A stretch of 64,000 nt of DNA from Cyclobacteriaceae bacterium (GCA_019638255.1 JAHBUD010000004.1:1-64000), one strand, 5' to 3'. Shown: positions 35,735-45,056, counted from the stretch's first letter. The notes: generated from the letters alone by a model not told the origin. Program-made: numbers and translations.

Positions 35735-36940
35735 ATGACCGAGTACCCGATTTTCATTTTGATGGCCCTGATGATTCTGGGCTTCGGAGTTTTCTCCAAC
35801 CTCTCCGCTAAGTCTGTGATCTCTGCACCCATGGTTTTTGTTGCCGTAGGGTTAGTGGTCAGTTTCACGAACCTTGAATTACTGGAAGAAGGCCCCAAGG
35901 CTGGCTATGTAAAAGTTCTGGCTGAGCTCACGTTAATGCTGGTGTTGTTTATTGATGCCTCTACCATTAACCTGAAGCGACTGATTGTTGATCGGGCGTT
36001 ACCATCTCGTTTGTTGGGTATAGGTTTACCGATTACCATGGCATTGGGCGCGTTAATCGCTGCACCGTTATTTCCTGATCAACCGATTTGGGTATTGCTG
36101 TTAATGGCCTTTATCCTTTCACCGACCGATGCGGCCCTCGGCCAGGCTGTCGTTACCGGTGAGCAAGTGCCGCAGCGTATCCGGCAAACCATTAATGTGG
36201 AGAGTGGATTGAACGATGGTATTGCATTACCACCCATTTTAGTTTGCCTGGCAGTACTGTCCGGTGAAGCAGGAGAGGGGCTAGACACCACTTACTGGCT
36301 TGGCTTTGTGGCGCGACAGTTTGTGTTTGGTCCGTTGATAGGCGGCCTGGTGGGCTGGGGTTGTGGCAGACTGGTGGAGATTGCTTCGCAAAAAGGTTGG
36401 ATGAATCACATCTATCAAATGCTGGCATCGCTGGCCATTGCTATCCTGGCCTATTCGCTTGCTGAATTGTTACAAGGTAACGGGTTCATTGCAGCATACT
36501 TTGCAGGACTAATGCTAGGTGTTAAAACAGAGACCATTAAAGAACGAATTCAGGAATTTGGAGAAGCGCAGAGCCAGATTATGGTGCTGCTTATTTTTTT
36601 ACTGTTTGGAATGTTATTGGTTCCACTATCGTATCCGCATTGGGATTGGCAAGCCTTCCTTTATGCAATACTAAGTTTAACAGTAATTCGGATGGTGCCG
36701 GTGGCGCTGAGTTTAATGGGTTCGGGCTTGGATCAAAAAACAATATGGTTTATAGGTTGGTTTGGTCCGCGGGGCATTGCTTCTGTTTTATACCTGCTGA
36801 TGGCCGTGTTGATGTTGGGTGCAGGGGGATATGAACGTGTGATTAGTGTAATTACCCTAACGGTAATGATGAGTATTTTTCTTCACGGACTCACAGCTGT
36901 TCCGCTTTCCGGGATATTTACAAATACTAAAGAGGCTTAG
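35735..36940 (+). CDS. Cation/proton antiporter, CPA1 (NhaP-like)
   Basis: 401 residues with about twelve membrane helices. The transport core carries the SPTDAALG motif (Asp132), and ESGLNDGIALP with the Asn160-Asp161 pair typical of electroneutral CPA1 Na+/H+ or K+/H+ exchangers. FGPRGIASVLYLL near residue 340 is another family feature. There is no C-terminal TrkA or cyclic nucleotide domain. It likely exchanges Na+ or K+ for H+ to keep pH and volume. It stands 16 bases behind the DUF2490 gene and faces the MscS channel gene with six bases between stops. Confidence 0.87.
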   Translation: MTEYPIFILMALMILGFGVFSNLSAKSVISAPMVFVAVGLVVSFTNLELLEEGPKAGYVKVLAELTLMLVLFIDASTINLKRLIVDRALPSRLLGIGLPITMALGALIAAPLFPDQPIWVLLLMAFILSPTDAALGQAVVTGEQVPQRIRQTINVESGLNDGIALPPILVCLAVLSGEAGEGLDTTYWLGFVARQFVFGPLIGGLVGWGCGRLVEIASQKGWMNHIYQMLASLAIAILAYSLAELLQGNGFIAAYFAGLMLGVKTETIKERIQEFGEAQSQIMVLLIFLLFGMLLVPLSYPHWDWQAFLYAILSLTVIRMVPVALSLMGSGLDQKTIWFIGWFGPRGIASVLYLLMAVLMLGAGGYERVISVITLTVMMSIFLHGLTAVPLSGIFTNTKEA

Positions 36941-36946
36941 GATAAG

Positions 36947-39379
36947 TTAATCCAGTTTCTTTTCCTGAACGTTGTTCTTAAGAACTACCTCATAAGTTTG
37001 AAGTGGCAATTCAACGCCCAGGTATTTTAGTTCATGATAGATTTGCAGGTTAAGATCACTTCTCGTCTTGAACATATCTGACACTAGCCAATAGTAAAGT
37101 TTGAACTGAAGCGACTGGTCTGTCTGGCCATCGAAGAGTACAAAGGGTTCCGGAGTGTCAAGAATGTTTGGATGCAGGATAGCCATGTTATGTATGATCT
37201 TAATTACTTCCTCCGGGTCGGCCTTCATTGAAGTACGGATAACAATCAGTTGTCTGCGCGAGGCGTTTGAAAGCGTCCAATTACTGAAGCGATTACTGAT
37301 CAGTTCAGAGTTGGGTATGATGACTTCAGCGCCATCGTAAGTAAGAATTTTGGAAGCCCGCATCCCGATTTCTTTCACATTGCCTTCAATCTGGTTGGTT
37401 TCAATGATGTCATTTACCACAAAAGGGCGTTCAAAGATCAGGATCAACCCTGAAATAAAATTGGCAACCAGGTTTTGCAGGCCGAACCCTATACCTACAC
37501 CAAGTGCGCCTGCTAAAATGCTGATCTTGGTCAGATCGAAGCCGGTTGAAGCAATGGCTAAAAGGAAGCCGAGCACGATGATGCTGTACCGGACCATTAC
37601 ACCAATGGCCATGGCCACCCCCCTTCGCAGATTAAAGCGTGATAGAATCTCGCCCTCCAGGAGTACCTGCATCACCACAGAAATTACCCACGAAACAAGT
37701 ATGATGGAAAAGAAACTGAGTACACCACCGACAGTCACGTTGAATTCACCGAACTGACCACCAAATGTCCAGATACTTTGCAACGTAGCATTGAAGAGTG
37801 GCCGGAGTGAGTAAGCATTGATGAGCGTGATCAGGAGCAGGTAGAGTGCGCCATACTTAATAAAAGTGTAAATGAACCTGTAATATTTTTGTGCGAGTAC
37901 TGAGTATTTCACTGCCGGTGTCTGCTCAAATATCCGGAACAGGTCTCGTGAAATAACCGAACAAATCAGAATGACTGGAGCAAGATAGATGAATGTAATG
38001 GCGCCATTTGTAAGGGCACGCCCCAGCGTTGAAAATCCAATGGCCTGAAGCAGAACGGCACAGGCTGTAAGCACCAGTAGGTATGGAATGAACGATCGTT
38101 GAATGTATTCATAAATTTGGGGAAACTGCTCACGGAAAGCTTTCCGGTTAGCATTGAGTACAAAGAGTAGTGATGTTGCTACGATGGCATATCCAAAATC
38201 AATATAGCTGGTGAGTCGATTGTCGAGAATGAGCAAGTCGGTGAAGTTGTAAAGCCAGTATAGTAAGAGAAATGAAATGGTAAGAAAGCGGATGACTCCT
38301 TTTGATCGTTTGACAACAAGAACAACTAATGGAACGGTAAAGAGCAGCAGCAATGCCTCGGTGAGTAAGGGTGGCCGTTTGGTAAGTACCATCAGCATGA
38401 TAATAACGGTAGCCGTATATACGTAGATGCCGGAATAGCTTACAACAGGCACTACTGATTCTGTAATGATATTCTGGTTTTCAACTGCCGAACTCTCACC
38501 CTCATGTTGTTTGATGCGAATGATTGAGCGGACAACAAGGAGCAGAAGTAATCCTGCAAGAACCGAAATAACAATTCTACCTACGTTCATCACTACGTAG
38601 TCCCAACTGTCTTGGGTAGCAAAACGATAGGATCGCTGAATTTGAATTTCGATAGGAATAGTGTCGCTGGCTAAGGAACGCTGCCAGATGAAGGCATCAT
38701 CGCGCTTAAAAAAGGTCACGAAATCCTGGTTCAGTAGTGGATTGAGAATATCCAGGTATGTATTGATGATAAGGCGGCTGGCGCTCACTTTTTCCTGAAG
38801 AGCCAGATAGTTTTTCAGGCCGGCTTGCAACGTTCGTTCTTCATCGCGGAGATCGGCCAATAAATCATTAATAGGTTTTCGAAGACTTTCACCCACTTCG
38901 CTCTGTAACACTTCAGTGCGCTTTTTTATCCAGGCGGTGCGGAGTTCCTGAGTCTTACGAAGGTCCTCCTCCGCTTTCCGGATTACCTCGCTGAGTTGGT
39001 TATTCAGTTTAAGGGTTTTTTCACTTTCCCGTGTCCATCGGGTAATCAGGTTCTGGATAAGCCATTTTCGTAAGTAGGATTTAAGGAAGAAGTCAGACTC
39101 TTCCTTCGCCTTATTTACGGTTTTTGTCAATTCGGAGGCCGCGGTCTCAAACGATCGGTACCGGGTAGTATCCTGCAGTTGTGATACTAAAGCCCTGGCC
39201 TGTTTACTTACCTGTTCCGCCTGAAGCATGATTTCCGAAAGGTTTATCGTCACTTCAATCGAGTCAGTCTTGGCTACACCTTTTTGCTGGCTAAAAGCCG
39301 GGGTTAGGCTGATAATACTCATGATTGCAAAGAGCGCAACCTTGATTAACTGTATTGCTGAAAAATGAATCTTGCTCAT
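36947..39379 (-). CDS. Large mechanosensitive channel, MscS family
   Basis: 810 residues with signal peptide (cleavage near AFSQ), a long periplasmic helical region with coiled-coil character (about 50-220), a set of membrane helices (about 255-560) and an MscS core. The core shows the pore-lining helix GALGVGIGFGLQNLVANFISGLILIFERPFVVNDII and a cytosolic beta domain with a D-G-A-E-V-I-I-P-N-S-E-L. This layout resembles MscK or YbdG-type large MscS proteins that open on membrane stretch to relieve osmotic pressure. Neighbouring cation/proton antiporter fits an osmotic and ionic stress role. Confidence 0.9.
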   Translation of the reverse strand: MSKIHFSAIQLIKVALFAIMSIISLTPAFSQQKGVAKTDSIEVTINLSEIMLQAEQVSKQARALVSQLQDTTRYRSFETAASELTKTVNKAKEESDFFLKSYLRKWLIQNLITRWTRESEKTLKLNNQLSEVIRKAEEDLRKTQELRTAWIKKRTEVLQSEVGESLRKPINDLLADLRDEERTLQAGLKNYLALQEKVSASRLIINTYLDILNPLLNQDFVTFFKRDDAFIWQRSLASDTIPIEIQIQRSYRFATQDSWDYVVMNVGRIVISVLAGLLLLLVVRSIIRIKQHEGESSAVENQNIITESVVPVVSYSGIYVYTATVIIMLMVLTKRPPLLTEALLLLFTVPLVVLVVKRSKGVIRFLTISFLLLYWLYNFTDLLILDNRLTSYIDFGYAIVATSLLFVLNANRKAFREQFPQIYEYIQRSFIPYLLVLTACAVLLQAIGFSTLGRALTNGAITFIYLAPVILICSVISRDLFRIFEQTPAVKYSVLAQKYYRFIYTFIKYGALYLLLITLINAYSLRPLFNATLQSIWTFGGQFGEFNVTVGGVLSFFSIILVSWVISVVMQVLLEGEILSRFNLRRGVAMAIGVMVRYSIIVLGFLLAIASTGFDLTKISILAGALGVGIGFGLQNLVANFISGLILIFERPFVVNDIIETNQIEGNVKEIGMRASKILTYDGAEVIIPNSELISNRFSNWTLSNASRRQLIVIRTSMKADPEEVIKIIHNMAILHPNILDTPEPFVLFDGQTDQSLQFKLYYWLVSDMFKTRSDLNLQIYHELKYLGVELPLQTYEVVLKNNVQEKKLD

Positions 39380-39395
39380 GGTTCCTAAGCTATTC

Positions 39396-39403
39396 CAAAA
39401 GTA
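39396..39403 (-). promoter_or_regulatory. Possible -7 box of the MscS gene
   Basis: TACTTTTG on the minus strand, 17 bases before the ATG at 39379, fits TAnnTTTG. No TTG at the usual -33 place. Confidence 0.35.
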
Positions 39404-39557
39404 CTAATCGTGAACATGGTATCTAGGAAGTTGTCGGTCATTTTGGGTATAACTTTATCTGGAAACAACATGCAGTCTACTGTTAGTTAGCTGGTTTTTG
39501 CTGAAAAAATCAGTGTCAAGTGGCTATAACGTATAGCGATTTAACCAGCTATCCCAT

Positions 39558-39565
39558 TAACTTTG
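39558..39565 (+). promoter_or_regulatory. Possible -7 box of the DUF4403 gene
   Basis: TAACTTTG fits TAnnTTTG and lies 19 bases before the TTG start at 39585. No clear -33 TTG is seen. Confidence 0.35.
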
Positions 39566-39584
39566 ATTAATTAAAGTATCTCCC

Positions 39585-41012
39585 TTGAACTTCCGCTTTA
39601 GTCTTTTAGTCGGTGCTTTAGCTGGTGTCATTGCACTCTCAATATCCTGTAAACGAAACGTAGTTCCTGCCCCGGAACGGATTGCGCTGGACTCCACGTT
39701 GATCAGTCCTGTTTCAGAACTTCATGTACCGGTATACTTTCCGATTCAGGAGCTGGAAAATATGGTTAATGATAAACTGAAGGAAAAAGTGATTGAGGCG
39801 GATATTGCCATTAATGATAAGGAGGACAGTATTTTTCTTGCCATCTCAAAATTTCAGCCCATACGCCTTTCCTATGATGGTGAGCGTGGGCTAACCTATA
39901 CCGTGCCAGTAGAACTTACCGGATACCTTAAAAGCAAAGTGCTGGGTATCAACATCCGGAATAAGCAAGCAATTCGAGCCAAGATGATCATCACCATGTA
40001 TTCTGACTTGTACCTGGATGATGGCTGGAATCTTGCACCGCAAACCCAACTCAAGTCAATTCAGTGGATAGAGGAACCCAAACTAAATGTTGCCGGCATC
40101 AAGTTTAATTTAAAACCCCCTATTGAAAAGGTGTTGGAAAATAACAAACAAAAGATTGTTGACAAGCTGGACGAAGCAGCCAGGCATGTTATTAAAATAA
40201 GGCCTTCTATTGAAAAATTATGGGGCGATATCCAAAAACCCATCCGGGTTAACCGCAAAGTAGTGCCCGCCTGGTTGAAGGTAGATGCAACCGATATGGA
40301 TGGCAAGTTGCTCATGCAATCAAAGGATACCTTAATGATTGTGGCGACCATCAAAGCAAAATTGCGAACCGTTCTCGACTCGGCATCGTCAATATCAAAA
40401 CCTGGTCCGCTTCCACGCCTGAAACGGAGGCAGGTGGATGAACCTGGCATGGTGGCGTATGTTCTGACCACTATTCCGTTCCAGGTGATTAATGAGTTGA
40501 TTTCACAAGTCACCGATACCATGATGTTCCGGTATGCCAATCATGAAGTACGGATTTCATCCACCGAAGTGTACGGCACACCCGAAGGAATTGCTATAAA
40601 AGTTTCCCTGAAGGGAGACGTGCGTGCTGATGTTTATATGCGGGGCACAGTAGGCTTTGATTCCCTGGAACGCAAACTGGTCATCAATAATTTTGGCTTT
40701 GATATGAACAGTGAAAACAGGCTATTAAGTGCAGCGTATTGGTTTGGATATGATGAAATTGTTAAACGGTTGCAACCTTATTTAACCCTACCACTCGAAA
40801 ATGCTTTTCTGGTAATTCCTGAACTGATCACCAAAGGAATTGAAAAGGGAAAACTGGGGAAGAAAATTGATATTCACTTTAGTACTCTTGACCTGAACAT
40901 AGACCAGGTGCTGATCACCACCGATAATATCCAGGTGATTGTTTCAGCCAATGGCCGGGCAGATGTGGAACTACAGAAAGGCTTGTTTGATAAGAAGAAA
41001 AAACCTGTCTGA
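39585..41012 (+). CDS. DUF4403 family lipoprotein
   Basis: 475 residues starting at TTG 39585; no ATG gives a better signal sequence. A lipobox-like ISC (Cys22) follows a hydrophobic stretch. DUF4403 features are seen as repeated strand-rich BPI-like halves: LHVPVYFPIQELENMVNDKLKEK near 48-70, and in the second half MVAYVLTTIPFQVINELISQV and ALVINNFGFDMNSENRLL-type sequence near 360-395. The family is predicted to bind lipid or hydrophobic ligands through a tubular lipid-binding-like fold, but its role is unknown. The gene is alone and faces a DUF4136 gene, eight bases away. Confidence 0.75.
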   Translation: MNFRFSLLVGALAGVIALSISCKRNVVPAPERIALDSTLISPVSELHVPVYFPIQELENMVNDKLKEKVIEADIAINDKEDSIFLAISKFQPIRLSYDGERGLTYTVPVELTGYLKSKVLGINIRNKQAIRAKMIITMYSDLYLDDGWNLAPQTQLKSIQWIEEPKLNVAGIKFNLKPPIEKVLENNKQKIVDKLDEAARHVIKIRPSIEKLWGDIQKPIRVNRKVVPAWLKVDATDMDGKLLMQSKDTLMIVATIKAKLRTVLDSASSISKPGPLPRLKRRQVDEPGMVAYVLTTIPFQVINELISQVTDTMMFRYANHEVRISSTEVYGTPEGIAIKVSLKGDVRADVYMRGTVGFDSLERKLVINNFGFDMNSENRLLSAAYWFGYDEIVKRLQPYLTLPLENAFLVIPELITKGIEKGKLGKKIDIHFSTLDLNIDQVLITTDNIQVIVSANGRADVELQKGLFDKKKKPV

Positions 41013-41020
41013 TTTACCTC

Positions 41021-41590
41021 CTACTTGTGCCTCACCGGCAGACGGATGAAGATGTCTTTGACACCTTTGCGTATGTCAGCCTCGATGTCATTCCTGAACG
41101 TTATCTTTTTTTCCGCCCATCCACGCCAAAGCAGCTTTCTTGTTTTAACATCATACATCTCAATAAACAGCATGCCTTGCTGATAGCGCTGCTCGGTTAC
41201 CTGGCCGCCTGCAACGGGTGCAGAAAAGGCTCCAAAATAACCCGGACCTCCAACTCCAAAACCAACAGACATCTGGGGTGACTGGCTATAGGCCACGCGA
41301 TCTTCAACGCGGGTGTCGGTAACGAAAATTGCCTGCGGGTTTTCATTATCCTGCCTGAATCCCTTCTTTTGCAGCTCTGCATTGGCCAATGCAATAATGA
41401 AGGGAATGTTAATCTTTTTATCATACTGCAATTGGTATTCCTCATTGCCAGGCTTGGCCCACGAATAGGTTTTGTACTGCTTTAAGTCGACACCCTTGGC
41501 TTTATATGAGCGTGACACAACGCCAGACGAAGAGCACCCGGCTATAATCCCAACCAGCAGAATGAATGGAAATAAGTAGAAGTTTTTCAT
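41021..41590 (-). CDS. DUF4136 family lipoprotein (copy 1)
   Basis: The start at 41590 gives a lipoprotein signal with IIAGC (Cys19); a longer start would put ten extra residues in front. 189 residues. DUF4136 features: YKAKGVDLKQYKTYSWAKP, KKINIPFIIALANAELQKKGFR, FVTDTRVEDRVAYS, then MLFIEMYDVKTRKLLWRGWAEKKI and a basic C-terminal helix. It resembles the next copy throughout the length (same YxxxGVDLxQYKxYxWAKPG-EEYQ start). The family is of unknown function and envelope-located. It stands 114 bases after copy 2 on the same strand. Confidence 0.85.
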   Translation of the reverse strand: MKNFYLFPFILLVGIIAGCSSSGVVSRSYKAKGVDLKQYKTYSWAKPGNEEYQLQYDKKINIPFIIALANAELQKKGFRQDNENPQAIFVTDTRVEDRVAYSQSPQMSVGFGVGGPGYFGAFSAPVAGGQVTEQRYQQGMLFIEMYDVKTRKLLWRGWAEKKITFRNDIEADIRKGVKDIFIRLPVRHK

Positions 41591-41704
41591 GGATGTAAAA
41601 ATGGTAAAAAGATGATTCATTACAGCCTAAAAGCACTGCAACCAAAGCCACAGTGTTTGATTTGAATACTATATACGTTAGTTAAGTAGCGGGAGCAATA
41701 GCCC

Positions 41705-42295
41705 TTAGTGCTTTACGGGCATTTGCCCAACAAGCTTCTTTACAGTTTTGCGAATGGCTTTATCCAGATCGGTATTGTTGGTGATCTGTTCCTCAGTCCA
41801 GCTTCGCCAGAGCAATTGATTGGTTTTGGAGTCGTACATTTCCAACAGGATGGTGCCCTGCAAAAACTCACGTTCAACCGTTTGGCTGGCCTGTACGGGT
41901 CCATAATAACCCATGGAAAACCCTCCATAAGACCCACCAGTATATACAGGCACACCTGCCCCGAAACCATCATTAGGACCAGGCATTTTCGTGTAGGCTA
42001 CGTGTTCTTCCAGCTTGGTATCAACTATGAAAATTGCATCGGGTTGGTCTGGTGTTTTAATAAACCCCTTATTCTTCAGTTCTGCATCAGTCAATTGAAT
42101 GATGTATCCAATCGCTTCTTTTTTATCGTACGTACGCTGGTATTCTTCATCTCCCGGTTTAGCCCAGGTATAGCTTTTGTATTGCGCGAGGTCCACTCCC
42201 TTTTCTTTAACGGCATGACTTTTCACACGGGGCGCACAGTCTGTCATTATGGAAGTGATTAGGGCAAGAAGGAGTAGGTGAACCGGGAATTTCAT
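41705..42295 (-). CDS. DUF4136 family lipoprotein (copy 2)
   Basis: The ATG at 42295 gives a signal with Cys20 (MTDC); earlier starts are unlikely. 196 residues. VKEKGVDLAQYKSYTWAKPGDEEYQRTYDKKEAIGYIIQ is nearly the same as the start of copy 1, and LLEMYDSKTNQLLWRSWTEEQI the same closing motif. A Gly/Tyr-rich stretch (GVPVYTGGSYGGFSMGYYG) lies in the middle, as in the partial copy at the left window edge. It starts just after a terminator on the minus strand that closes the barrel gene at 42377. Function unknown. Confidence 0.85.
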   Translation of the reverse strand: MKFPVHLLLLALITSIMTDCAPRVKSHAVKEKGVDLAQYKSYTWAKPGDEEYQRTYDKKEAIGYIIQLTDAELKNKGFIKTPDQPDAIFIVDTKLEEHVAYTKMPGPNDGFGAGVPVYTGGSYGGFSMGYYGPVQASQTVEREFLQGTILLEMYDSKTNQLLWRSWTEEQITNNTDLDKAIRKTVKKLVGQMPVKH

Positions 42296-42320
42296 AGTAA
42301 GGATAAGTTTAGTGCGAACA

Positions 42321-42352
42321 TAAAAAAACTGCGGAACAAACATTCCGCAGTT
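42321..42352 (-). terminator. Rho-independent terminator (minus strand)
   Basis: AACTGCGGAA (42327-42336) pairs with TTCCGCAGTT (42343-42352); on the minus strand a run of six or seven U follows (TAAAAAA at 42321-42327 on the plus strand). It ends the leftward barrel gene that stops at 42377. Confidence 0.85.
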
Positions 42353-42376
42353 CGTTAAATAAAGGGTCACCTTCCC

Positions 42377-42964
42377 TTAGTTGGAAAACGTGAATCCGAA
42401 ATTAAGTGTAAAGAACGATTGGGCGCTTCTTAAATCACCGGCTTTAAAGCCCTGATTGAATTTTCCGGATACGGTAAAACCGCCACCGTCATTCACTTGA
42501 TAGTAAAAACCAAATTCAGGTTGAAGGGCAAAATGCCAGGCTTCCTCCTTAAGGGTGTACAAGCTCATATCGGTACTTCTGCGGGTGTACATGGTACCTA
42601 TACCAAGCCCAACAAAAGGATTTAATGTTTCGCCCGGTTTGAAAAAATAGGATGCGGTTGCGTACATCGGAATATGATTGCTGTAGCGCCACTGCTTACC
42701 GCTTAACGTCACATCACCCGTGGTATAGGAGTCATACGCCATTTCTTCATAAAAAACATTCCAACCGGCAGTGAAACCAATACCCACATTGGGCGTTATC
42801 AGGTTACGGTAGTCCATGTTAAATCCGCGGAAGCTGGGCTTGGAGATAAATTCACTTAAATCGCCCGTTCCAAATCCTATGGAGTAGGAAGTGGTAAACA
42901 TCGATTGGGCTGAGGCAACACCACCAAGCATTACCAGAGTCGCAATAACAAATATCTTCTTCAT
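42377..42964 (-). CDS. Small outer-membrane beta-barrel protein
   Basis: The start at 42964 gives a signal peptide ending ASAQ. The 195-residue product has eight-strand-like alternation: SIGFGTGDLSEFISKPSFRGFNMDYRNLITPNVGIGFTAGWNVF and a terminal FFTLNFGFTFSN strand. It has no recognised enzymatic motif. It lies 14 bases behind the DUF4136-like gene at 42979, so the two form one transcript closed by the terminator at 42321-42352. Confidence 0.75.
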   Translation of the reverse strand: MKKIFVIATLVMLGGVASAQSMFTTSYSIGFGTGDLSEFISKPSFRGFNMDYRNLITPNVGIGFTAGWNVFYEEMAYDSYTTGDVTLSGKQWRYSNHIPMYATASYFFKPGETLNPFVGLGIGTMYTRRSTDMSLYTLKEEAWHFALQPEFGFYYQVNDGGGFTVSGKFNQGFKAGDLRSAQSFFTLNFGFTFSN

Positions 42965-42978
42965 AATATTCACTGCGT

Positions 42979-43587
42979 TTAATTTACTTTAAGATATGGT
43001 GATTGTCTGAACGCCTGGTCAACTCCATTGTTTACCCGGTTCACATTGTAAGCACCAGATAAAAGTCCGTTAACTGCACCTGTCCAAACACGGTAGGGCA
43101 GCGGATCGCCACCGACTTTTTGATTATAAACCATGGCCATTAGTAGGGTGCCCGAGGTGTAAGAGGTTGAAACAGGATAGCCCCATCCCCATCCGCAATA
43201 GTAGTAGTAATACCAGCACCAGTAATCGTACCAGTAAAAAGTAAAGGTGTTGGTCCACACAGCAGGCAGGATCACTACATCCGCCTCCTCCAGGTTATCA
43301 GTCCTGGTCCAACCGTAGCTGGTCATGTTGGACACTATTCGGTTTATTATCGGGGTTGCGGCCGCGTCCGGCAAATAGCTCGGGCCACCGCCATCTACAA
43401 CACCACCGTCAAGAGTTACAATTTCATCGGGCATAGCGTATTTCTTATTCGTGCCTGTAAAATTGAATTCGTTATCAACCAGGCGGGTTGCCACCACGTC
43501 CATGTCTTCATAATACTCCGGTCCAGCCGGATAGCACCCCCACACCATTGGGGCAACGAGAGCGAAGGCAATTAGCTTTTTGAGCAT
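42979..43587 (-). CDS. DUF4136-like lipoprotein with Trp/Tyr-rich stretch
   Basis: The ATG at 43587 gives a lipoprotein signal with Cys18 (VWGC); an ATG two codons earlier would be equally possible. 202 residues. The body follows the DUF4136 layout: DVVATRLVDNEFNF, RIVSNMTSYGWTRTDNLEEADVVI, then a stretch around residues 120-140 that is almost only Trp, Tyr, Cys and Gly (YDYWCWYYYYYCGWGWG), then GTLLMAMVYN and WTGAVNGLLSG, the usual closing motif. The aromatic stretch could insert into a membrane or bind a hydrophobic ligand; that is guess only. It precedes the barrel gene at 42377 in the same direction. Confidence 0.7.
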   Translation of the reverse strand: MLKKLIAFALVAPMVWGCYPAGPEYYEDMDVVATRLVDNEFNFTGTNKKYAMPDEIVTLDGGVVDGGGPSYLPDAAATPIINRIVSNMTSYGWTRTDNLEEADVVILPAVWTNTFTFYWYDYWCWYYYYYCGWGWGYPVSTSYTSGTLLMAMVYNQKVGGDPLPYRVWTGAVNGLLSGAYNVNRVNNGVDQAFRQSPYLKVN

Positions 43588-43633
43588 ACGCATATTATTA
43601 TTATTATTTAGGTTATTTAAGTGAAAACGAGCG

Positions 43634-43641
43634 CAAATCTA
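43634..43641 (-). promoter_or_regulatory. Possible -7 box for the DUF4136-like/barrel unit
   Basis: TAGATTTG on the minus strand fits TAnnTTTG, 46 bases before the ATG at 43587. A TTG stands only 15 bases upstream, short of the usual 19-21. An (ATT)n run lies between this box and the start. Confidence 0.3.
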
Positions 43642-43818
43642 TAAAATTGGTTGCTCCAATCCATGGACGGGCTCGTTTAGCTCACACACAACGAGGATTT
43701 TCAACTTTGCTGATAGTCGGGCATCACCGAATGTTTCACCGAAAATGAGCCGCTCACTAGTGGATTTTTTAACACTTTACCATCTTTACCAATCTTTTGA
43801 ATAGTAAAGTTTTCCCTT

Positions 43819-44940
43819 ATGAATTCTGAATTGGACCACAGAAAGTCTTCCGGGTACAACCCGGTCATACATTACACCTTGCAATTGTTGGCACTTTCCC
43901 TTTTACTGGTGTGGTGCTTTTTTATACTGGAGCCCTTTATTACGCCTTTGGTATGGGCTGGTGTGCTGGCCATAACACTTTATCCAGCACATAATTTCCT
44001 CCGTTCCAAAATGGGCAACCGAAATGGTTGGTCTGCTGCCACCATTACCGTATTGATGTTGCTGATTATTATCGGCCCGGCTTTCTGGCTAATGTTTACT
44101 ACTGTTGATGAGATTAAGGAATTGATCGAAACATATCGGGCAGGGAATTTACACATACCACCACCTGCTGAAACCGTTAAGGGTTGGCCATTGATCGGTT
44201 CAAAACTTTACGCACTCTGGACGGAAGCGTCTACCAACATATCTAGCTTCATCGCCCATCACCAGGAGGACGCAAAATCAATTGCCCTTGGTGCATTGGG
44301 GTTATTGAAGAATACGGGCGCGGGCATAGTGATATTTATGTTGTCCATAGTTATCAGTGGTTTTTTACTGACCTATGCGGATGCATTGGGCGATTTTTTC
44401 CGCCAACTGCTGATCCGTATAGCCGGATCCGTAGGAGAAACCATGACATCTGCAGCTGCGCTTACCGTACGCAATGTTGCCAAAGGTGTATTGGGTGTTG
44501 CCGTTATTCAATCGATACTGGCGGGTGTTGGTTTTGTGCTGGCAGGCATTCCGTTTGCCGGGTTATGGATAATCATCTGCCTTATTCTGGCTATTGTGCA
44601 ACTGGGATTGTTGCCCGTTAGTGCGGGCGTGATTATTTATGTGTGGAGTCATTCGGATACTACTACTGCAACATTGATGACCATCTGGATGCTTTTCGTA
44701 GGTGTGGTAGATAATATCCTGAAACCTATTCTTCTTGGAAAGGGTGCACCTGCACCTATGCTAGTGGTTTTTCTTGGTGCAATTGGTGGATTTATCTTTT
44801 CTGGATTTATCGGTCTTTTCACCGGAGCAATTGTGTTATCGTTGGGTTACAAGCTAATGATTGAATGGGTTGTTCAATCGAAGGCCACAACGGTTTCGGA
44901 AAGCACTGTAGAAGTTAAAAGCAAACCTGCTGAAGAGTAG
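43819..44940 (+). CDS. AI-2E family transporter (UPF0118/PerM-like)
   Basis: 373 residues with two N-terminal membrane helices (VIHYTLQLLALSLLLVWCFFI and FITPLVWAGVLAITLYPAHNFL), a third near residue 70, then a soluble loop and four or five C-terminal helices. Features of the AI-2E family are GVLGVAVIQSILAGVGFVLAGIPFAGLW and VDNILKPILLGKGAPAPMLVVFLGAIGGFIFSGFIGLFTGAIVLSLGY. Members are named after an autoinducer exporter, but many are Na+/H+ antiporters or of unknown cargo. A second member lies at 57422. The gene is alone and its C-terminal tail is charged. Confidence 0.85.
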   Translation: MNSELDHRKSSGYNPVIHYTLQLLALSLLLVWCFFILEPFITPLVWAGVLAITLYPAHNFLRSKMGNRNGWSAATITVLMLLIIIGPAFWLMFTTVDEIKELIETYRAGNLHIPPPAETVKGWPLIGSKLYALWTEASTNISSFIAHHQEDAKSIALGALGLLKNTGAGIVIFMLSIVISGFLLTYADALGDFFRQLLIRIAGSVGETMTSAAALTVRNVAKGVLGVAVIQSILAGVGFVLAGIPFAGLWIIICLILAIVQLGLLPVSAGVIIYVWSHSDTTTATLMTIWMLFVGVVDNILKPILLGKGAPAPMLVVFLGAIGGFIFSGFIGLFTGAIVLSLGYKLMIEWVVQSKATTVSESTVEVKSKPAEE

Positions 44941-44993
44941 TGGGTTCTCGCTATGTCCGTAAAAGTTAAACCCGTATTGCAAGAATGCAGGAA

Positions 44994-45024
44994 ATAAAAA
45001 GGCGGAAGTTTTGATACTTCCGCC
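44994..45024 (-). terminator. Rho-independent terminator (minus strand)
   Basis: GGCGGAAGT (45001-45009) and ACTTCCGCC (45016-45024) form a perfect 9-bp stem around a six-base loop; on the minus strand a run of U follows (AAAAA at 44996-45000). It ends the leftward lipoprotein gene at 45057-45932. Confidence 0.87.
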
Positions 45025-45056
45025 AGAATATTGATCACTTCTGTCAGGCAACTGAT

